Source: Arthrobacter sp. 135MFCol5.1 (GTDB lineage: Bacteria; Actinomycetota; Actinomycetes; Actinomycetales; Micrococcaceae). From it: a DNA stretch of 64,000 nt. Position 1 is the stretch's first letter. The number at the start of each line of letters is the position of its first letter. The translations under genes were made by a program, and so were the position numbers. Location: assembly GCF_000374865.1 (NCBI RefSeq), contig NZ_KB895452.1, positions 558,001 through 622,000 of the forward strand. The letters are read 5' to 3'. Positions 44,405 to 51,658 of the stretch are shown in pieces. Below the pieces are notes generated by a model. The model was not told where the DNA came from and ran no database searches. It saw nothing but the letters and a program-made list of their open reading frames with translations.

Positions 44405-46117
44405 TCAGCGCAGCCACGCGGTGGTGTTCGCCGGCAGCTTGCCATCCTCCAGCGGCGAGCTGCTGACCAGCACTTCACCGGCGGGAAGGTCCACAGCCGT
44501 GGTCCCGAAGTTGGTCACCGACTGCCAGCCGTTGGGGCGCTTGAAGTGCAGCACATCCGGTGCGCCGGACTCGATCCACTCCAACTCTTCACCCGTGAGC
44601 AGTTCCCGGCGCAGCTTCAGGGCCTTGCGGTAGAGCTCCAGGGTGGAGCCGTCGGTGCCGTCCTGTGCCTCGACGGCGTACTTGCTGAACCAGTCCGGCT
44701 GCGGCAGGTGCGAGCCGCCGTCACCAAAGCCGAACGAGGTTCCCTCAACCTTCCACGGCAGCGGAACGCGGCAGCCGTCGCGGCCGATTTCCACGCCCTT
44801 GTTGCGGAAGTAGGACGGATCCTGGCGTTCCGAATCCGGGATGTCAGCCACTTCCTGCAGGCCCAGTTCCTCGCCCTGGTAGAGGTAGGCGGAGCCGGGA
44901 ACTGCGAGCATCAGCAAGGTGGCGGCACGGGCCCGGCGTTCGCCGAGTTCCACGTCCAACTGGTCCTGTGGTCCGCCGGCGAGCAGCCAGTCCTTGCCGT
45001 CCTGGCCCTTGGCACCGGCCTTCTCCTTGGCCACCTGCGGCAGGCCGTAACGGGTGGCGTGCCTGACGACGTCGTGGTTGGAGAACACCCAGGTGGAGGA
45101 GGCACCGGTGGCAGCGGCCTCGGCAAGGTTGCGGGTGATGATCTCCTTGTACTCGGCGGCGTCGAAGTCGGCCTGCAGCAGGTCGAAGTTGAACGCCTGG
45201 CCCAGTCCCTGCGGACTGGCGTAGCGGGCGCGCCGGGTGGCGTGCACCCAGGCTTCGGCCACGGCGGTGCGCGGCGGGTTGTACTCGTTGAACACCTCAC
45301 GCCATTCGGCGTAGATTTCGTGGACTTCGTCGCGGTCCCAGAACGGGTGCGAGCCGTCGTCGAATCCGTCCACACCGGTGTTGGCCGCGCTCAGTTCCAG
45401 CTTGGACAGCAGGGGCTCGGTGAGGTCCTTGGTCAGCGCGTGCGCCACGTCGACACGGAAGCCGTCCACGCCGCGGTCGGACCAGAAGCGCAGGGTCTCC
45501 AGGAAGTCGTCGCGGATCTCGCGGTTGGACCAGTTCAGGTCCGGCTGCTCCTTGGCGAAGATGTGCATGTACCACTGGCCGGGCGTGCCGTCCGGTTCGG
45601 TGATACGCTCCCAGGCCGGTCCGCCGAACACCGAGTCCCAGTCCGACGGCGGGAACTCCCCGTTGGGGCCCTTGCCGTCGCGGAAGATGTAGCGGTCGCG
45701 GGCCGGGGATCCCTTGGGTGCGGCCAGCGCCTCCTGGAACCACCGGTGCCGGTTGGAGGAGTGGTTGGGGACGATATCGGCGATCAGCTTGATGCCGGCG
45801 TCGTGAAGGGCCTTGGCCATCTCGTCGAAGTCCGCCAGCGTTCCGAGCTTGGGGTCGACGTCGCGGTAGTCGTCCACGTCGTAGCCGCCGTCAGCGAGCG
45901 CGGAGGGGTAGAACGGGCTCAGCCAGACGGCATCGATTCCCAGCGATTTCAGGTACGGCACCTTGGCGGTGATGCCCTTCAGGTCACCGATGCCGTCGCC
46001 GTTGGAATCCGCGAAGCTGCGCGGGTAGATCTGGTAGACGGAAGCCTGGCGCCACCAGTTGGGGTCGGCAAGGCGGTCGGAGTCGGACAGGGTTGCCAGC
46101 GTGGCGGTGGTGGACAA
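44405..46117 (-). CDS. GH13 alpha-glucosidase (oligo-1,6-glucosidase type)
   Basis: A 570-residue glycoside hydrolase. Conserved GH13 regions: LIADIVPNHSSNRHRWF, the nucleophile Asp in DGFRVDVAHALTK, the acid Glu in RTAVAEAWVHATR, and WVFSNHDVVRHATR. The subtype splits terminal alpha-1,4 or alpha-1,6 glucosyl links in maltose- or isomaltose-like sugars. It starts with TTG after AAAGGA. It is divergent from a ROK regulator, with an AT-rich palindrome between them, so sugar-dependent repression is likely. Confidence 0.94.
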   Translation of the reverse strand: MSTTATLATLSDSDRLADPNWWRQASVYQIYPRSFADSNGDGIGDLKGITAKVPYLKSLGIDAVWLSPFYPSALADGGYDVDDYRDVDPKLGTLADFDEMAKALHDAGIKLIADIVPNHSSNRHRWFQEALAAPKGSPARDRYIFRDGKGPNGEFPPSDWDSVFGGPAWERITEPDGTPGQWYMHIFAKEQPDLNWSNREIRDDFLETLRFWSDRGVDGFRVDVAHALTKDLTEPLLSKLELSAANTGVDGFDDGSHPFWDRDEVHEIYAEWREVFNEYNPPRTAVAEAWVHATRRARYASPQGLGQAFNFDLLQADFDAAEYKEIITRNLAEAAATGASSTWVFSNHDVVRHATRYGLPQVAKEKAGAKGQDGKDWLLAGGPQDQLDVELGERRARAATLLMLAVPGSAYLYQGEELGLQEVADIPDSERQDPSYFRNKGVEIGRDGCRVPLPWKVEGTSFGFGDGGSHLPQPDWFSKYAVEAQDGTDGSTLELYRKALKLRRELLTGEELEWIESGAPDVLHFKRPNGWQSVTNFGTTAVDLPAGEVLVSSSPLEDGKLPANTTAWLR

Positions 46118-46213
46118 GGAACGGTCCTTTTCGTCGGTGCGGGTATATTTATATTGGATCTAAATTTACTTCCCCAAGTATTATCTGGTGCATTGCGCAG
46201 GAAGGTCAACAGC
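46118..46213. promoter_or_regulatory. Divergent glucosidase/ROK promoter with AT-rich operator
   Basis: A 96-bp region between divergent genes. It is sharply AT-rich around 46144-46186. ATTTATAT (46147-46154), TGG, ATCTAAAT (46158-46165) is an imperfect inverted repeat with one mismatch, the usual form of a ROK-family operator. It would overlap both promoters. Confidence 0.6.
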
Positions 46214-47422
46214 ATGCCTGAGCTGGTTCCGGCGACTCCCCAACTGCTGCGGCGGGTCAGCGCCGGCGCGGTCCTTGAGTTCATGCGCTCCGCTGCGGCA
46301 GTGACCGTCACGGACGTCATGGCAGCCACCGGCCTGACCCGCGCCACCACCATTGCCGTCTGCGAGGATTTGGTCCGGCGGGGCTGGATCCTGGAGCGGG
46401 AGAACCAGCGCGAGTTCGGGGGCTACCAGAAGGGCCGGCCTGCCCGCCGCTTCGAACTCAACGACCGCGCCGGCGTAGTGCTGGGCATGGACATCGGATA
46501 CGCCAAGGTCACCGTGGCGGTCTCGGACCTTCGGGGCACAACCGTTGGACGCGCCAGCCAGCCGTTCCAGGCCGGCGAGGTGGGATCCGCGGAACGCATT
46601 GCGTTCATTGATGGCGTTGCCACGGCCGCACTGCGCTCCGCCGCAGCGGCACCGGACCAGGTCCTGGCGGTCTGCGCCGGCGTGGCCGCGCCGGTGGACC
46701 GGCACGGGGAGGTGCTGGCAACGCAGGAATTCTGGGGCCTGTTCGATCTGGGACTGCGGCCGGCTTTGAAGGAGGCCCGGGGGTGGACTGTCCTGCTCGA
46801 GAACGACGCCAACCTGGCCGCCTTGGGCGAGCGGTGGCTGGGCTCGGCCGCCGGGATCGATGACGTCGTGGTGATCCTTGCGAGCGAACGGCTGGGATCC
46901 GGAATCGTGGAAGGGGGCCGGCTGGTTCACGGCAACCGCGGCAGCGCCGGCGAGCTCGCCTACCTGGATTTGGTGGACGGGGTGGGCGACACCTACGGGA
47001 TCGCCCACCTGGCCCGGACGTGGGCCGCGGAAGCCTTGGCCGGGTCCGCCCCCACCGCGCTCAGGGCCTTCCAGCCGGGCCGGGTCGAGGCCGAGCAGGT
47101 GTTCTCGGCCGCCGCGGACGGTGACGCCGTGGCCCGTGACATCCTGAACCGGCTGGCGGACAGGATGGCCCGGGTGGTGGGGACCGTGGCCACCTTGCTC
47201 AATCCGGAGCTGGTGGTGATCGGCGGCGGCGTGGCCAATTCCGCGGATGTGCTGCTGGGCCCCATCACCGCACGGCTAAAGGACTTTACCGCCACCCCCG
47301 CGCGGGTGTCCGTCTCCCCGCTGGGGGACTCGATCGTGACAGTGGGTGCGGTGCGCTGCGCCCTGGACTACGTGGAGAAGCATTCGCTCGACCTTGAGTT
47401 GGTTCTGCCGGCGCAGGCGTAG
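46214..47422 (+). CDS. ROK family transcriptional repressor
   Basis: A 402-residue regulator of the NagC/XylR type. The N-terminal winged helix (VTVTDVMAATGLTRATTIAV, residues 38-57) precedes the sugar-kinase-like ROK domain. The ROK domain shows GVVLGMDIGYAKVTVAV, the second half includes ENDANLAALGERWLG and the family's Gly-rich VVIGGGVANSADVLL. The metal-binding Cys-rich zinc motif of active kinases (GxC.C.C) is missing, as expected for repressors. The start is ATG at 46214. It probably controls the divergent glucosidase in response to its sugar product. Confidence 0.9.
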   Translation: MPELVPATPQLLRRVSAGAVLEFMRSAAAVTVTDVMAATGLTRATTIAVCEDLVRRGWILERENQREFGGYQKGRPARRFELNDRAGVVLGMDIGYAKVTVAVSDLRGTTVGRASQPFQAGEVGSAERIAFIDGVATAALRSAAAAPDQVLAVCAGVAAPVDRHGEVLATQEFWGLFDLGLRPALKEARGWTVLLENDANLAALGERWLGSAAGIDDVVVILASERLGSGIVEGGRLVHGNRGSAGELAYLDLVDGVGDTYGIAHLARTWAAEALAGSAPTALRAFQPGRVEAEQVFSAAADGDAVARDILNRLADRMARVVGTVATLLNPELVVIGGGVANSADVLLGPITARLKDFTATPARVSVSPLGDSIVTVGAVRCALDYVEKHSLDLELVLPAQA

Positions 47423-48994
47423 CTATTCCGGCATGATCATGGTGCGCAGGTCCAGTTGCCGCAGCACCCGGTCCGCCACCTCCGGATCCATGTCCGGTTC
47501 GTTGCGGGCCGCCACCACTTCCTGCCGCGCGGCATCCAACGCAATCGTCTGGACCGCGACGGCCAGTTCCCGCCCGCGCTTCCGTTTATCCGCCAAGGGC
47601 TCATCCGGCAGGTTGCCGCCCGCCAGCTCGACCTGCAGGCGGCGCATCCGCTCCTTGACCAGGGCCACCTTTTCCTGCGGCAGGTCCTTCATCAGGTGGT
47701 GCTGCTTCAGGGCCGCGACGGCGGCGGCCTGGGCGCGAGCGGCGAGTACCCGGACGGCGTCGCGTTCGGCCGTCCCGTCCTCGGAGGCTTTCAGGACGCG
47801 CATCAGCCACGGCAGCGTCAGGCCCGGAAGGACCAGCGTGGCCAGCAGCACCGCACAGGCAATCACCAGCAGGTAGTCCCGGCCGGGGAACGGCGCACCG
47901 TCTGCCAGGGTCAGGGGCAGTGCCAGGGCCAGTGCCAGGGTGGCGAGCCCGCGCATCCCGCACCACGTCAGGATGAGGACTTCCTTCCACGACGTGGGCT
48001 GGAGGACGTTCTTGCGCTTCCGGGCACCCGCGGCGAGGATGGCCAGCCACAGGAACCGGACAGCGAAGACCAGGATGCACACCACGGCGGCCACACCGGT
48101 CATGCCAAAAATATCGGCACCCTCATCCCGGATGACGTGCCGGATCTCCAGCCCCACCAGGCCGAAGGCCAGCCCCGTGACCAGCAGTTCCACGACGTCC
48201 CAGAAGGCGTTCCGAGTGACGCGCTCGGCTGCGTCCTGGGGGCGGGCGTGGCGCTGCATCTCGAGTGCGGTGACCACGACGGCGATTACACCGGATGCGT
48301 GCACCTCCTCCGCCAGGATGTAGGCGGCGAACGGCACCACCAGGGTCACTGCGCTCCGGGCGACCATGGACGTGACCAGCCTGGTGACCAGGGCGATGAC
48401 CCACCCCATGGCGACACCGACCACCACGGCAAGCGCGGCGCCCAGGAGGAAGTTCAGGACGACGTCGGACCCCACCTTGGTGCCGCCCACGGCGGCGGCG
48501 ACGGCCGCCTGGAAAATGACGATGGCGGCCGCGTCATTGAACAGGCCTTCGCTCTGCAGCACGGTAATCAGGCGCCGCGGCATGTGCACCCGGCCGGCCA
48601 CGGACTCCACCGCCACGGGATCCGGAGGGGCCACCATGGCGCCGAGCGCGATGGCGGCTGGAACTCCGATGCCGGGAATCATCAGCCAGGCTGCTCCGGC
48701 CACCGCAGCGGTACTGATCACCACCAGGGCCACGGCCAGCATGATCAACGTGCGCCAGCGGACCCGGAACACCGCCCACGAGCTGCGCTGGGCGGTCGCG
48801 AACAGCAGCGGCGGCAGGAAGATGGGAAGAATCAGCTCGGGTGGAATCTCGAGATCCGGAAAACCTGGAATGAACGTCAACGCCACGGCCAGGAGCAGCA
48901 TCAGGACCGGGTATGGCAGCCTCAACCGGTCGCCCAATCCGACGGCCACCACCGTGGCAAGCAGCAGGCCAATGATGAGGGCGAGCTGATCCAT
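47423..48994 (-). CDS. Na+/H+ antiporter, CPA1 (NhaP) family
   Basis: A 523-residue antiporter with about 12 helices in the first 400 residues and a cytoplasmic tail of about 120 residues. Family motifs: LLFATAQRSSWAVFRV, LGAMVAPPDPVAVESVAG (helix 5 region with the Asp of the ion path), SEGLFNDAAAIVIFQAAV and the GMRGLATLALALALP segment. It exchanges Na+ or K+ for protons. Its stop directly abuts the stop of the convergent ROK gene, with no terminator visible between them. Confidence 0.92.
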   Translation of the reverse strand: MDQLALIIGLLLATVVAVGLGDRLRLPYPVLMLLLAVALTFIPGFPDLEIPPELILPIFLPPLLFATAQRSSWAVFRVRWRTLIMLAVALVVISTAAVAGAAWLMIPGIGVPAAIALGAMVAPPDPVAVESVAGRVHMPRRLITVLQSEGLFNDAAAIVIFQAAVAAAVGGTKVGSDVVLNFLLGAALAVVVGVAMGWVIALVTRLVTSMVARSAVTLVVPFAAYILAEEVHASGVIAVVVTALEMQRHARPQDAAERVTRNAFWDVVELLVTGLAFGLVGLEIRHVIRDEGADIFGMTGVAAVVCILVFAVRFLWLAILAAGARKRKNVLQPTSWKEVLILTWCGMRGLATLALALALPLTLADGAPFPGRDYLLVIACAVLLATLVLPGLTLPWLMRVLKASEDGTAERDAVRVLAARAQAAAVAALKQHHLMKDLPQEKVALVKERMRRLQVELAGGNLPDEPLADKRKRGRELAVAVQTIALDAARQEVVAARNEPDMDPEVADRVLRQLDLRTMIMPE

Positions 48995-49012
48995 CCGGCT
49001 TCTGCCCGGCGC

Positions 49013-49669
49013 CTAGGCGCGCGGTCCCAGGGCGGCGGAGACCGGAAGGGTGCCGTCGCGGAACTCGATGGTCCGCCCAGCGGTCTGGGGCAGGTCCAGC
49101 ACCGCCGCCGCAACGATCGCCGTGTTGGACCGCGATGTGTCGCGGTCCCCGTCAGGTGACGGGTCGACGTCGATCAGGCCGGTTCCGGGCTTGTCAGTCA
49201 AGGCACCCGGGCCCAGGATGGTCCACTCCAGCGCGGTACCGCGCAGGTACTCGTCCGCGGCGGCCTTGGCCTCCGCATAGGCGAAGAAGCTGTTGCTCTC
49301 GGGGACCCCGTGGTCCTTGCCTGCGCCGAAGTAGGACACCATGACGTAGCGGTTGACGCCCGCCTGGCCGGCGGCGTCGATGGAGCGGATGGCAGCGTCC
49401 CGGTCAACGGCGTAGGTCCGGTCAGGGTTGCCGCCGCCGGCACCCGCGGACCAGACCACGGCGTCATGGCCCTGGAGTGCGCCGGCGATGTCCGCCGTGG
49501 TGGCATTCTCGACGTCCAGGACCACCGGCGTGGCGCCAGTCTCCTGAACGTCCGCTGCATGGTCGGGATTCCTGATGAACGAGGTGACGCTGTGGCCCTC
49601 CCCGGTCAGGAGGGCGGACAGGAGGAGGGCCACTTTCCCGTGGCCGCCAATGATGGCGATGCGTGTCAT
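49013..49669 (-). CDS. NAD(P)-binding atypical SDR (NmrA-like)
   Basis: A 218-residue Rossmann-fold protein. The dinucleotide motif is near the start (IAIIGGHGKVALLLSALLTG), followed by the conserved DAVVWSAGAGGG and YVMVSYFGAGKDHG segments of atypical short-chain dehydrogenases that sense or use NAD(P)H. It lacks the classical YxxxK catalytic pair at the usual spacing. It is followed by the antiporter after 18 nt and preceded by a DHFR-like gene. CAGAAT stands 6 nt before the ATG. Confidence 0.87.
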   Translation of the reverse strand: MTRIAIIGGHGKVALLLSALLTGEGHSVTSFIRNPDHAADVQETGATPVVLDVENATTADIAGALQGHDAVVWSAGAGGGNPDRTYAVDRDAAIRSIDAAGQAGVNRYVMVSYFGAGKDHGVPESNSFFAYAEAKAAADEYLRGTALEWTILGPGALTDKPGTGLIDVDPSPDGDRDTSRSNTAIVAAAVLDLPQTAGRTIEFRDGTLPVSAALGPRA

Positions 49670-49685
49670 GCCCCCATTCTGCCTG

Positions 49686-50243
49686 CTAGGTCAGACATCT
49701 GTAACGCAGGTACACCGTGCCCGCCTCGAAGCGGCGCTCATCGACGAGCTCCAGCCCGGACTGCAGGCCGTCCGGCAGGAAACGCAGGCCGCCACCGACG
49801 GCCACCGGGGTGATGAACAGCCGGTACTCGTCCACGAGGCCGGCATTCAGGGCGTGCGCCGCGAGCGTGGGCCCGCCAATGGCGATGTCCTTGCCGCTGG
49901 CGGACTTCAGGCTGCGCACATCCTCCGGCCGGAACTGGCGTTCCACCCGGGTCCTGGGTGTCGCCGCGGCGTCAAGAGTCGTCGAGTACACCACCTTGTC
50001 CGCCCCCTTCCAGATCCGCGCATAGTCCTGGATCACGGCCGGTTCATCCGATGTGTCCCACGTTTCCCAGGCCGACATGACCTCATACATCCTGCGGCCG
50101 AAAAGGTACGTACCCACCTCCCGTTCGAGGTCGTTAATGAAGGCATGGACTTCCTCGTCGGGGGCGGACCAGGAAAAGTTGCCGTCCCGGCCCGCGGTGT
50201 AGCCGTCGAGGGACATGATTCCGGAATAGATCAGCTGCGCCAT
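49686..50243 (-). CDS. DHFR/RibD-like reductase domain protein
   Basis: A 185-residue protein of the RibD C-terminal/dihydrofolate reductase-like family (YyaP/YwjB group). It begins MAQLIYSGIMSLDGYTAG and has the internal features TYLFGRRMYEVMSAWE and DIAIGGPTLAAHAL. The family binds NADPH, but the true substrate is unknown. I used the ATG at 50243; the CAGAAT-GGGCCC-ATG arrangement is the same as that of its neighbour and is compatible with a leaderless transcript. Confidence 0.88.
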   Translation of the reverse strand: MAQLIYSGIMSLDGYTAGRDGNFSWSAPDEEVHAFINDLEREVGTYLFGRRMYEVMSAWETWDTSDEPAVIQDYARIWKGADKVVYSTTLDAAATPRTRVERQFRPEDVRSLKSASGKDIAIGGPTLAAHALNAGLVDEYRLFITPVAVGGGLRFLPDGLQSGLELVDERRFEAGTVYLRYRCLT

Positions 50244-50265
50244 GGGCCCATTCTGCACGTGGAAC

Positions 50266-51075
50266 TCATGCAGGCCCAGGACTTCGTGCCACCAGGTACT
50301 GCTGCCCCAAAGTCCAGAGGTTGGAGACGGTCCAGTAGGCCAGCACGCCGATGGGGAAGAAAATGCCGCCCACGCCAAAAACCAGCGGCAGCACATACAG
50401 CAGGATCTTCTGCTGCCGGACCAGCGGGCTCCCCGGGTCCTGCGTGCCCATGGCCCGTGCAGCCACGAGTCTTTGGGTCAGGAACTGGCATCCGATCATC
50501 AACAGGATCATGGCGACAGCGAGCACGGCCACGGTGGCGGGATCGCCCCCGCCGTGAACCAGGGACGCGGACAGGGGTGCCCCGAAAATGCTGGCCGAGT
50601 CGAATTGGGCCACCTGCGCCGGGCCCATGGTGCCGATGCCGGTCCCCTGCTGCGAGGCGTTTGAGACCCCTGACAGGACCTGGAACAGGGCCAGGAAGAA
50701 CGGCGCCTGGATCAGCAGGGGCAGGCACGCGGAGAAGGGATTGGTGCCGTGCTTCCGGTACAGGGCCATCTGCTCCTGGGCCATGGCCTGCCGTGAAGCC
50801 TGGTCTGTCCTGCCCTTGTACCTGTCCTGCAGTTCCTTCAGGTCCGGCTGCAGGCGGTTCATCCTGCGCTGGGCCCGGACCTGGGCCAGGAACACCGGAA
50901 TAAGGGCGGCACGGATCACCAGGACCAGGCCCACGACGGCCAGGGTCCACGTTAGGCCGGCCGCCGGAGGCATTCCCGCCGAACTGAGCCCGTCGTGGAA
51001 AGCCACCATGATGACGGACACCAGCCACCGGAACGGCTCCAGGACCGCAGCAACAACATCCACCGAATCACCCAT
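50266..51075 (-). CDS. YidC/Oxa1-family membrane insertase (second type)
   Basis: A 269-residue Oxa1-superfamily protein with five hydrophobic segments. The catalytic-groove Arg is seen in LVLVIRAALIPVFLAQV. The cytoplasmic coil follows (RMNRLQPDLKELQDRYKGRT), then NPFSACLPLLIQAPFFLALFQ and the C-terminal VGGIFFPIGVLAYWTVSNLW. It is shorter than the main YidC of actinobacteria and is not beside rpmH-rnpA, so it is probably an additional paralogue. It lies just downstream of two tRNA genes and a terminator. Confidence 0.92.
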   Translation of the reverse strand: MGDSVDVVAAVLEPFRWLVSVIMVAFHDGLSSAGMPPAAGLTWTLAVVGLVLVIRAALIPVFLAQVRAQRRMNRLQPDLKELQDRYKGRTDQASRQAMAQEQMALYRKHGTNPFSACLPLLIQAPFFLALFQVLSGVSNASQQGTGIGTMGPAQVAQFDSASIFGAPLSASLVHGGGDPATVAVLAVAMILLMIGCQFLTQRLVAARAMGTQDPGSPLVRQQKILLYVLPLVFGVGGIFFPIGVLAYWTVSNLWTLGQQYLVARSPGPA

Positions 51076-51117
51076 CCGCCAGTTGCTGCAAAGCTACTGC
51101 CGATCCGGGAAACAGGA

Positions 51118-51150
51118 AAGCCCCCGGATCCTTGCGGACTCCGGGGGCTT
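51118..51150 (-). terminator. Intrinsic terminator after tRNA-Met
   Basis: An 11-bp stem (AAGCCCCCGGA with its complement) followed on the minus strand by CTTTCC. It isolates the tRNAs from the yidC-like gene. Confidence 0.75.
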
Positions 51151-51156
51151 AGCCTG

Positions 51157-51230
51157 TAGCGGTGGGGAGGCTCGATCTCCCGACCTCACGATTATGAGTC
51201 GTGCGCTCTAACCAACTGAGCTACACCGCC
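51157..51230 (-). tRNA. tRNA-Met (CAT)
   Basis: A 74-nt cloverleaf on the minus strand. The acceptor stem is GGCGGTG with CACCGCT (a terminal G-U pair), with discriminator A. The anticodon loop CTCATAA gives anticodon CAT. The acceptor and D-stem (AGCTCAGTTGGTTAGAGC) fit elongator methionine rather than initiator, which lacks a first base pair. CCA is not encoded. Confidence 0.9.
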
Positions 51231-51239
51231 ACGAATGAG

Positions 51240-51280
51240 AAAAACCTGCGTCAAGCCGGTCAAAACCGCCTTGACGCAGG
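51240..51280 (-). terminator. Intrinsic terminator after tRNA-Thr
   Basis: An 11-bp perfect stem (CCTGCGTCAAG with CTTGACGCAGG) followed on the minus strand by GTTTTTCTC. It lies between tRNA-Thr and tRNA-Met, so the two tRNAs may be separate transcripts. Confidence 0.8.
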
Positions 51281-51291
51281 CCCTCATTCAG

Positions 51292-51363
51292 AGCCCCCCA
51301 CCGGAATCGATCCGGTGACCTCGTTCTTACCAAGAACGCGCTCTACCACTGAGCTAGGGGGGC
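51292..51363 (-). tRNA. tRNA-Thr (GGT)
   Basis: A 72-nt cloverleaf on the minus strand. The acceptor stem is GCCCCCC with GGGGGGC and the discriminator is T. The anticodon loop CTTGGTA gives anticodon GGT. The T-arm is CCGGATCGATTCCGG. CCA is not encoded. Confidence 0.92.
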
Positions 51364-51601
51364 AACGAGTAAATACTCTACCGGAAGATTTCCGCACCAA
51401 CAAATCGGCGCCTGGAGCCCCTCCCGGACGGTTGGACAGGCTCTTTGGAGGTCCGCGAAAGGTTGCTTTTCCCCGGATTTCCGGGGCTGCAGGGGCAAAG
51501 GGCAGCAAGGAGGACGACGGCGGCAGCGGTCTTTTCGGGCCCCCTGCCCAGCGCTCCGGGGCACGAATGTGGCGAGTCCCACACCCGTGCGCTTAAACGC
51601 C
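51364..51601. other. Intergenic stretch before the helicase terminator
   Basis: About 240 bp upstream of tRNA-Thr and downstream of the helicase gene. It should contain the tRNA promoter, for example GTAAATACTCTACCGG near 51368. I see no gene, and short open frames here have no support. Confidence 0.3.
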
Positions 51602-51629
51602 GATGGGCCGGCTCGAAAGCCGGCCCATC
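51602..51629 (-). terminator. Helicase terminator with UUCG-type loop
   Basis: A 12-bp stem (GATGGGCCGGCT with its complement) around a 4-nt loop reading TTCG on the minus strand. It lies 30 nt after the helicase stop. Confidence 0.75.
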
Positions 51630-51658
51630 GCCGTCGTCAATTCCTCAACGCGGGGCGT

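Noticed and set aside
44360..47422. A very long plus-strand open frame across the glucosidase and ROK genes
   Set aside because: Its first 600 codons are antisense to the glucosidase, with no recognisable protein. Only the ROK part from 46214 is supported.
47456..49159. A 567-codon plus-strand open frame opposite the CPA1 antiporter
   Set aside because: It is His/Gln/Gly-rich antisense sequence. The antiporter on the minus strand has clear family motifs.
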